Origin: Sphingomonas sp.
Lineage (GTDB): Bacteria; Pseudomonadota; Alphaproteobacteria; Sphingomonadales; Sphingomonadaceae
Length of the DNA stretch: 13,683 nt
NCBI GenBank assembly: GCA_025935515.1
Contig: JAICVC010000040.1
Location: forward strand, 1-13,683
Direction: 5' to 3'
In this document: piece by piece, positions 7,257 to 12,607 of the stretch
Position numbering within the stretch: the stretch's first letter is position 1
Layout of the letters: each line of letters opens with the position of its first letter
The notes under the pieces: model-generated
Database searches by the model: none
Told to the model about the DNA's origin: nothing
The model's input: the letters and a program-made list of their open reading frames with translations, nothing else
Program-made: the position numbers and the translations under genes

Positions 7257-8272
7257 TTGAGCGTCTCGAGATAGGCGACGACCGCGTGCAGCTCGTCCGG
7301 TTCGAGGGCGATCGTCGGCATCTTGGATCCCGGCTTCAGCGACTGCGGGTCGGCGACCCAGCCGTAGAGATTGCCCTTGCCCATGGGCATCGTCCCGGCG
7401 GCGATTGTCCGGCGGCTGGCGAGGTGCGTGAGGTCGGGCCCGACAGTGCCGCTCGCCGGCGTTCCAGCAATCGCGTGGCATGCGCTGCAATTGCGGCCGG
7501 TGACGAAATTGTACCCGGCGAGCGCGAGCGGCGTCGCCGGCGGCGGGGCCGGCTGCAATTGGTGGCGCCACCATTTGAGGAAATCGGCATAGCTGTCGAC
7601 GTTGACGACGAGCGCCATGTGCGCGTGCTGGGCACCGCAATATTCGGCGCATTGCCCGCGATAGATTCCGATTTTGGTCGGGGTGATGCTGATGTCGTTC
7701 TGGCGGCCGGGAATGAGGTCCTGCTTGCCGGCGAGGCTCGGGACCCAGAAGCTGTGGATGACGTCGTTCGAGTTAAGGATGATGCGGACCGGCACGCCGA
7801 CGGGCAGGTGCAGCTCATTGGCCGTGCGCAGCGTCTTCGAGCTGTCGGCGCTGTTGTAACGCACGTCCCACCACCATTGGTTGGCGGTCAATGTGATGGA
7901 CAGCTTCTCGCTGGCTGCGGCATTGGCCATCGAGCGGTCGGCGATGAAGCTGGCGATCGCCAGCCCGACCAGCCCGGTGCCGACCACGACGCCCCATCCG
8001 ATGAGTGCGGTCCGCAAAAGCGGATCGGATTCATGGTGGCGTCCATCTTCCATCACGTTCGCAAGCCGGCGCCGGCGGCGGACTAGCCCGGCGACCAGGA
8101 ACGCGATCACGGCCAGGTACATGATCGCGCAAATGACGAGGAAGATGACGAACAGGATGTTGAACTGGCGGACTTCGACGGCGGCGTCGCTGAAGGTGCT
8201 CTGGTAATGCTGGATGCTGCACGCGCCGGTGAAGAGGAGTGCGACGGCCGCCGCGCGCGTGCGCCTGCTCAT
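7253..8272 (-). CDS. ctaC: caa3-type oxidase subunit II with fused cytochrome c, lipoprotein
   Basis: This 339-residue subunit receives electrons for the oxidase on the periplasmic side. In order it has a signal region with a lipobox-like FTGAC (C18), two helices at about 38-63 and 88-110, the aromatic patch QWWWDV (132-137), the CuA domain (H173, C208, E210, C212, H216, M219), a Pro/Ala linker (241-250), and a C-terminal cytochrome c domain with CSACH (262-266) and likely axial M318. The fusion defines a caa3 oxidase. Where canonical subunit II has a Glu at the K-channel mouth (N-T-P-L-E pattern), this protein reads S-D-P-L-L (82-86), with L86 in the Glu slot; E81 is close by. ATG 8272 overlaps the preceding cytochrome stop as ATGA. 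Confidence 0.95.
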   Translation of the reverse strand: MSRRTRAAAVALLFTGACSIQHYQSTFSDAAVEVRQFNILFVIFLVICAIMYLAVIAFLVAGLVRRRRRLANVMEDGRHHESDPLLRTALIGWGVVVGTGLVGLAIASFIADRSMANAAASEKLSITLTANQWWWDVRYNSADSSKTLRTANELHLPVGVPVRIILNSNDVIHSFWVPSLAGKQDLIPGRQNDISITPTKIGIYRGQCAEYCGAQHAHMALVVNVDSYADFLKWWRHQLQPAPPPATPLALAGYNFVTGRNCSACHAIAGTPASGTVGPDLTHLASRRTIAAGTMPMGKGNLYGWVADPQSLKPGSKMPTIALEPDELHAVVAYLETLK

Positions 8273-8823
8273 TGCTGGGCGCTATCCGAACTGCGCACCG
8301 GCTCGCGCGGAGTGAGGGTCGCCGGACTCGTTGCGCTCATCGCATCGGCGCGGCTGTTGACCACGTCCTTGCTCGGCTGGCCCGACAGCGAGCGGACATA
8401 GGCGGCGAGCTTCCAGATCTGGTCGTCGGTGAGCTTGGCGCGCCACGCCGGCATGCCGTTCGGCCGGCCTTCGGCAATGCTCGCCGCGATCTGGTCGAGC
8501 CGTCCGCCGTAGCGCCACTCGTCGTCCATCAACGCCACACCCATGCCGCCGCCGCCGTGACTGTGGCAGCCGACGCAGTTCATCCGCGTGTAAAGGAATT
8601 GTCCCTCGGACAGCGCGGGCGCGTTGTTGTCGTAGAGGCTGGCGCGGGCATCGAGCGGCTGGGCAGTCGTGCTGCCGGGGAAAATCGTGTCGGGGCTTTG
8701 GCCGGTGGGAACGGTTTCGCCGATCGGCTTGGCGCGGCTGTGACGCTCCTCGCGGTTGCACGCAGCCAGCGCGGTGGCCGCGACCCCCAAGATCAGCAGG
8801 CTAGCGCGGAAGCGTGAAGACAT
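8269..8823 (-). CDS. Lipoprotein c-type cytochrome, likely dehydrogenase electron acceptor
   Basis: This is a 184-residue single-heme cytochrome c. The signal peptide ends in a good lipobox, ALAAC, with lipid-attachment C22. The heme motif is CVGCH (83-87) and the probable axial Met is M124 in NGMPAW. A linker of about 50 residues precedes the domain, and an S/T/P-rich tail follows. ATG 8823 has GGAGG at 8836-8832, eight bases upstream, and the gene overlaps the dehydrogenase end by 23 bases. Lying between a PQQ dehydrogenase and oxidase subunit II, it is the natural carrier from PQQ to the oxidase, comparable in role to the dedicated cytochrome cL of methanol dehydrogenases. That role is inferred from context. 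Confidence 0.9.
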   Translation of the reverse strand: MSSRFRASLLILGVAATALAACNREERHSRAKPIGETVPTGQSPDTIFPGSTTAQPLDARASLYDNNAPALSEGQFLYTRMNCVGCHSHGGGGMGVALMDDEWRYGGRLDQIAASIAEGRPNGMPAWRAKLTDDQIWKLAAYVRSLSGQPSKDVVNSRADAMSATSPATLTPREPVRSSDSAQQ

Positions 8824-10660
8824 AGAGCATGCCTCCAGCCGTCGATTTCATCGGCAGGTCCTTGACGGCATTGGCGAAGCCAAGCGCGCCGGTCGGGTCG
8901 CGCGGGTCCATGTTGCCGACGACGATCGCGCCGGCCCAGCCGCCGACGCCGGCGACGACCGCGATATATTGCCGGCCGTCGGGTCCGCGATAGCTGATCG
9001 GCTGGCCGATGATTCCGCTGCCGGCCTTGAACTGCCACAGCAATTTGCCGTTGCGCGCGTCGATCGCTTTGAACCAGCCGTCCATCGTCCCGTAGAACAC
9101 CAGGCCGCCGGCGGTCGCGAGCGCAGGGCTCCACAGCGGCAGGTCTTCCTTTATCTCGAACACCTTGCGGCGGTTGACCGGGTCCCAGGCGGTGAAGACG
9201 CCGCGGTTGCCGCCGGGGCCGGCGTACATCTTGGCGTCGGCGCCGAGGTAGGGCGTGCCGGAAATGTAATTGGCCTCCATCACACCTTCGTCCATGCAAA
9301 GGTTGAGGTGGGGGATGTAGACGAGCCCGGTGAGCGGGCTGAAGGCCGAGGGGTTCCAGTCCTTGGCGCCGGGCGCCGCCGGGCAGATGTCGCGCGTGAC
9401 CCGGCTCGGCTTGGGTTCTTTCGCTGCGACCGGGATCAGGCGGCCGGTTTTGAGGTCCACTCCCTTGGCCGAATTGATGTAGCCATACGGCGTCGCGCTC
9501 AGCACTTGTCCGGTACGGCGGTCGTGCACGTAGAAGAAGCCGTTGCGCGCCGGCCGCAGCAGCGCCGCGCGGCGCGCGCCGTTCCACGGAATGTCTGCGA
9601 GGATGATCTCGTTGATGTCGTCGTGGTCGAACAGGTCATGCGGCGAACTTTGATAATACCAGACGGCTTCGCCGGTATTGATGTCGCGGGCGAACACTCC
9701 GGTCGACCATTTGTTGTCCCCCGGACGCTGATCGGGGTTCCACGGTCCGGGGTTTGACGTGCCGTAAAAGACCAGCCTGGTTTCCGGATCGTAGCTGAGC
9801 CAGCCCCAGACGGTCGCGCCGCCGATCTTCCAGGCTTCGGGCGGCCAGGTCTTGACCCCCAGGTCCTTGCCCTGATCCATGGCGTAGAAAGGCTTGAACC
9901 GCGGGCCGATCAGCACGTCCTTGTCGGGACCGGTGTTGAATGCCTTCCAGGCGACCTTGCCGCTGCCTTCGTCGAGCGCGGCGATCCAGCCGCGGACTCC
10001 CATCTCGCCGCCCGAATTGCCGACCAGCACTTTGCCGCCAGCGACCAGCGGCGCCATGGTGATCGTCTCGCCCTTCTGGATATTGCCGAGCTGGGTGCGC
10101 CAGACCTGCTGGCCGCTGTTGGCGTCGACGGCGATGGTCTGCCCGTCCAGCGTGTTGAAAAAGATCTTCCCCGAATCATAGACCGCGCCGCGGTTGACCG
10201 TGTCGCAGCAGGCGACGCCTTGGGCGGCGGCGAGCGGCTTGGGCTTGAACACCCATTTGGTCGGCGCACCGGGCTTGGTGAGGTCGAGCGCGTACAAATA
10301 GTTGGGGAATGGCGTGACGAGGTACATCGTCCCGTTCACGACCAACGGCGGCGCTTCGTAGCCATGCGAGGTCGCGGTCGAGAAGGTGAAGTTCAGCGCA
10401 AGCTTCGAGACGTTGGCGGGCGTGATCTGGTTGAGCGCGGAAAAGCGCGTCGCCGCATAATCCTTGCCGGGCATGACCCAATTGCCGTCGTCGGCCGGCG
10501 AGGCCGCCGGGGAAGGAACGGCGCGATTGCCATCGGCCGGCAAGTTGGCGCTGACGATCGGAGCGCCCGCCTTTGGTTCCGGCGAACGGTCGCAGGCGGT
10601 GAGCGCAAACAGCGCAGCGCATAAAGTGCCGACGACAATCGCGGTATCAACTCGCCGCAT
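8801..10660 (-). CDS. PQQ-dependent alcohol dehydrogenase, lanthanide-type signature, lipoprotein
   Basis: This 619-residue periplasmic quinoprotein belongs to the methanol/ethanol family of eight-bladed propellers, which oxidise alcohols and pass electrons to cytochrome c. A signal peptide ends in the lipobox LTAC (C23). The vicinal disulfide CC is at 151-152, followed by DTVNRG. Metal-site residues E219 (GGEMGVRG) and N303 (SNPGPWNP) precede the active site D345-H-D347-D-I-N350. Asp at the second position (D347) is the lanthanide-coordinating residue of XoxF/ExaF enzymes; calcium enzymes have Ala there. No fused heme domain is present, so this is not a quinohaemoprotein. ATG 10660 was chosen because it gives a clean signal peptide; a TTG at 10696 is the only longer option. 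The substrate is not determined by sequence. Confidence 0.93.
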   Translation of the reverse strand: MRRVDTAIVVGTLCAALFALTACDRSPEPKAGAPIVSANLPADGNRAVPSPAASPADDGNWVMPGKDYAATRFSALNQITPANVSKLALNFTFSTATSHGYEAPPLVVNGTMYLVTPFPNYLYALDLTKPGAPTKWVFKPKPLAAAQGVACCDTVNRGAVYDSGKIFFNTLDGQTIAVDANSGQQVWRTQLGNIQKGETITMAPLVAGGKVLVGNSGGEMGVRGWIAALDEGSGKVAWKAFNTGPDKDVLIGPRFKPFYAMDQGKDLGVKTWPPEAWKIGGATVWGWLSYDPETRLVFYGTSNPGPWNPDQRPGDNKWSTGVFARDINTGEAVWYYQSSPHDLFDHDDINEIILADIPWNGARRAALLRPARNGFFYVHDRRTGQVLSATPYGYINSAKGVDLKTGRLIPVAAKEPKPSRVTRDICPAAPGAKDWNPSAFSPLTGLVYIPHLNLCMDEGVMEANYISGTPYLGADAKMYAGPGGNRGVFTAWDPVNRRKVFEIKEDLPLWSPALATAGGLVFYGTMDGWFKAIDARNGKLLWQFKAGSGIIGQPISYRGPDGRQYIAVVAGVGGWAGAIVVGNMDPRDPTGALGFANAVKDLPMKSTAGGMLYVFTLPR

Positions 10661-10760
10661 CACGCCCCCGTGAAAGACGCCGACAGCAGATCCCAATTTT
10701 TGTCGAGAAAGGTCCCTGTCGCCCGCATTAATCCGCGGCGCCCGTGCGAGTTCCTTAGGA

Positions 10761-10774
10761 TGAATTCGAATTCA
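10761..10774. promoter_or_regulatory. 14-bp perfect palindrome, possible operator
   Basis: TGAATTCGAATTCA is its own reverse complement and contains two GAATTC blocks. It stands in the divergent intergenic region about 100 bp before the dehydrogenase start and 113 bp before the KGG start. In such GC-rich DNA an AT-rich perfect palindrome in an intergenic position suggests a regulator binding site. The regulator is unknown. Confidence 0.35.
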
Positions 10775-10832
10775 CATTTGCAGCGCTACGCTTGGAAGTC
10801 TTGGACGCGCGCTCACCAACACCCTCCCATTA

Positions 10833-10857
10833 TGAACCGTTCGCCCCCAGCGGCGTT
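10833..10857 (+). promoter_or_regulatory. Candidate EcfG general-stress promoter for the KGG gene
   Basis: TGAAC (10833-10837), 16 bases, then CGTT (10854-10857) matches the alphaproteobacterial EcfG consensus GGAAC-N16/17-CGTT except for the first base. The -10 element is 29 bases before the ATG, leaving room for a short leader with a strong Shine-Dalgarno. KGG proteins are known stress proteins, which makes this sigma factor plausible. Confidence 0.45.
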
Positions 10858-10873
10858 GCAAACCGTGAGAAAC

Positions 10874-10879
10874 AGGAGG
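10874..10879 (+). promoter_or_regulatory. Strong Shine-Dalgarno for the KGG gene
   Basis: AGGAGG with a seven-base spacer to ATG 10887. It is the best ribosome site in the window and supports the reality of this very short gene. Confidence 0.7.
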
Positions 10880-10886
10880 CGACAAG

Positions 10887-11024
10887 ATGGCCGGAACCAA
10901 GAGCACGGGTTCAAAGCGCGGGTTCGCCGCAATGGATCCCGAAAAGCAGCGCGAGATCGCAAGCAAGGGAGGAAAAGCAAGTCACGGCGGCGGACGGCGC
11001 CCGGCTTCCGCTTCCAGCCGCTAG
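10887..11024 (+). CDS. Small KGG-motif stress-induced protein
   Basis: This is a 45-residue hydrophilic, basic protein. Its core, RGFAAMDPEKQREIASKGGK (residues 11-30), followed by ASHGGGRRP, carries the KGG motif of stress-induced proteins related to bacterial GsiB-like and plant LEA-type hydrophilins. Such proteins are produced under desiccation, salt or general stress; a molecular function is not established. A perfect AGGAGG (10874-10879) sits seven bases before ATG 10887. It lies alone on the plus strand, preceded by an EcfG-like promoter and followed by a hairpin, so it is probably its own transcription unit. Confidence 0.85.
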   Translation: MAGTKSTGSKRGFAAMDPEKQREIASKGGKASHGGGRRPASASSR

Positions 11025-11045
11025 GGCGCGCCAGTCGTGCGCGGG

Positions 11046-11088
11046 AAGGCGCCGGGCGCTCGTCGCATGCGGCCGGCGCTTTCTCCTT
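11046..11088 (+). terminator. Possible terminator hairpin after the KGG gene
   Basis: A stem of GCGCCGG (11049-11055) with CCGGCGC (11073-11079) can be extended by AAG against TTT. It closes a 17-base loop and is followed by the pyrimidine-rich TTTCTCCTT. It starts 22 bases after the KGG stop. The loop is large and the T-tract imperfect, so it is only a candidate. Confidence 0.35.
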
Positions 11089-11133
11089 GTGGGCCACCCG
11101 CAACGCCAGGGGCGGTCGTCGCGTTGAAGACCG

Positions 11134-11874
11134 GTGGCCTATCGCACGGACATCAGCAACCGCGACCGCAGCGGTGCGATCGCGCTGGTCGCCGCAATCC
11201 ATGCGGCCCTGCTGTTTGCCTTCCTCCACCTGTCGGGGAAGATTGATCTCGCCGACCCCCAGGCCACACTGAACGTGTTCGATGTCGGCGAAACGCCGCC
11301 CCCGCCTCCACCGCCGCCCCAGCAGCGGCAGCAGCCCAAGCCCAAAGAACCAGAGGGAGGTTCGAGCCCCAAAAACATCAAGAGCGAAGCCACGCCCGTG
11401 GTCGCGCCAAAGCCGAGGATCGAAACGCCGCCCGTGCAGCCAATTGCAGCGAGCGAAACTCCGCGGCAGGGCGCCGCGCCGACGCAGGGCGCCTCGAACG
11501 TGCTCGGACCTGGCACAGGCGCCGGCGGCGCCGGGACCGGGCCGGGCAGCGGCACCGGCGGCAGCGGCCCCGGCGGCCGCGGCAATGGCGTCGCCGAGCC
11601 GCCGCATCTCGCGACCCCGGTGCTGCGCGGCTATGATTTCCCGCGCGACATGCTGAGCGAATGGCCGCCGCGAGCGACCATCTTCCTGCGGCTGCGTATC
11701 GACGCGCGCGGAACCGTCGCCGAGTGCCTGGTCGACCGCGGTTCGGGCGTTCCGACGATCGATCGTCAAATCTGCAACATCGCGCACGAGCGGCTGCGTT
11801 TTCGGCCGGCGCTCAATCGCAGCGGGCAGGCGGTTGCAGGATGGTTCGGATACGCGCAACCAGCGCCGCGATAA
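11134..11874 (+). CDS. TonB-family energy transducer
   Basis: This is a 246-residue inner-membrane protein that would couple the proton-motive force to outer-membrane receptors. It has one N-terminal anchor (about 15-34) and a periplasmic Pro-rich rod (eight Pro at 55-62, then PKPKEPE). A Gly-rich linker follows (about 125-152). The C-terminal TonB fold (about 160-242) shows LRLRIDARGTVAECLV (185-200) and a C-terminal RFRPA segment (222-226). C198 and C214 could form a disulfide. It starts at GTG 11134 with a weak GAAGA upstream; no better start is visible. It may serve the receptor at 320-2317 or receptors elsewhere. No exbB or exbD is in the window. The next gene follows after 16 bases. Confidence 0.85.
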   Translation: MAYRTDISNRDRSGAIALVAAIHAALLFAFLHLSGKIDLADPQATLNVFDVGETPPPPPPPPQQRQQPKPKEPEGGSSPKNIKSEATPVVAPKPRIETPPVQPIAASETPRQGAAPTQGASNVLGPGTGAGGAGTGPGSGTGGSGPGGRGNGVAEPPHLATPVLRGYDFPRDMLSEWPPRATIFLRLRIDARGTVAECLVDRGSGVPTIDRQICNIAHERLRFRPALNRSGQAVAGWFGYAQPAPR

Positions 11875-11890
11875 TCACAAAGGGATTCGC

Positions 11891-12592
11891 ATGATCGAAG
11901 CGGAATGGTGGGAATATGATTCCCTGGAGGAGCTTGCCGACGCGGTCGGGGGCGACGTCGGGTTCATCGTCGAAAGCGCCGTCGACGCGCGCGGTGCGTC
12001 GCTGATCGCGCTTCCGGGCGGGACGACCGGGCCGGTCATCTTCCCCAGGCTGGTGAGCCAGCAGCTGCCGTGGAAGAAGGTCACGGTCATCCCGACCGAC
12101 GACCGCCTGGTGCCGATGGATGACGAACGCAGCAATGTGCGCGCAATCGCCAAGGCCTTCCTTCCCGCCGGCGCGCGCGTGATTCCGATCGCGACCGAAA
12201 TCCCCGACTACAAGCTGGCGGGCAATTCCGCCGACGCCCGGCTGCAGGACCTGCCGTGGCCGCCCGATCTCGTGTGGCTCGGGATGGGCAAGGACGGCCA
12301 CACCGCCTCGATCTTCGCCGGGCCCGACCTTCAGGAGGCGCTCGATGCTCCCAAGGCCCGCCGGGCGATCGGCGTGATGCCGGAACCAATGCCGGTCGAC
12401 GCCCCGGTGCCGCGGGTGACTCTGACCCGTGCATCGATCCTGTCGGCGCGGACGATCCTGATCACGGTCACGGGCGACGAGAAGCGCGCGGTGCTCGAAC
12501 AAGCCATCGCCGACGGACAGAGCTCGAAGGTGGCGATCGGCCGAGTGCTGAGCGAAGTCGATCAGCCGATCGACATCCACTGGTGCCCTTAA
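11891..12592 (+). CDS. pgl: 6-phosphogluconolactonase
   Basis: This 233-residue cytosolic enzyme hydrolyses 6-phosphogluconolactone to 6-phosphogluconate, linking glucose-6-phosphate dehydrogenase to the Entner-Doudoroff or pentose phosphate pathway. Family motifs are the phosphate loop LPGGTTG (41-47), TDDRLVP (69-75) with RSN (80-82), and GMGKDGHTASIF (131-142); VTGDEKR (193-199) follows near the C-terminus. Length is normal for the DevB/SOL type. ATG 11891 has AAAGGGA about six bases upstream and replaces a longer frame that would begin inside the TonB gene. It is 16 bases after that gene, so they may be cotranscribed. No zwf, edd or other sugar gene is in the window, so pgl is away from the usual cluster, at least here. 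Confidence 0.92.
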   Translation: MIEAEWWEYDSLEELADAVGGDVGFIVESAVDARGASLIALPGGTTGPVIFPRLVSQQLPWKKVTVIPTDDRLVPMDDERSNVRAIAKAFLPAGARVIPIATEIPDYKLAGNSADARLQDLPWPPDLVWLGMGKDGHTASIFAGPDLQEALDAPKARRAIGVMPEPMPVDAPVPRVTLTRASILSARTILITVTGDEKRAVLEQAIADGQSSKVAIGRVLSEVDQPIDIHWCP

Positions 12593-12607
12593 TGGAAATT
12601 GGCGGCG

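Larger units (their letters stand above)
10661..10886. promoter_or_regulatory. Divergent regulatory region between oxidase operon and KGG gene
   Basis: These 226 bases separate divergent starts and must hold promoters for the eight-gene minus-strand operon and the plus-strand stress gene. It contains a 14-bp perfect palindrome and a candidate EcfG promoter on the plus strand. On the minus strand a GGAAC block (10754-10750) is present, but the matching CGTT at the right spacing is missing (GATT instead), so I do not call it a promoter. No clear sigma-70 pair is visible to me for the operon. Confidence 0.6.

Noticed and set aside
5604..7274. Long plus-strand open frame opposite oxidase subunit I
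   Set aside because: Its product is a low-complexity Asp/Glu/Arg/His-rich sequence typical of the complement of membrane-protein codons; subunit I is unmistakable on the other strand.
8756..9757. Plus-strand open frame opposite the PQQ dehydrogenase
   Set aside because: No domain or ribosome site is evident, and it is fully explained as the GC-rich shadow of the dehydrogenase and cytochrome genes.
10694..10696. TTG as an alternative start of the PQQ dehydrogenase
   Set aside because: It would put 12 extra residues before the signal peptide; ATG 10660 begins directly with MRR and a standard hydrophobic core.
10730..10754. EcfG-type promoter on the minus strand for the respiratory operon (GGAAC block)
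   Set aside because: At spacing 16 the -10 reads GATT and at 17 it reads ATTA, neither close to CGTT.
10900..10930. tRNA T-arm look-alike (GGGTTCAAAGC, then GGGTTCG)
   Set aside because: It lies inside the KGG reading frame and no acceptor or anticodon arm can be built around it.
11500..11590. GGC-rich repetitive stretch as a tandem repeat or mobile element trace
   Set aside because: It encodes the in-frame Gly-rich linker of the TonB-like protein and has no regular period or flanking repeats.
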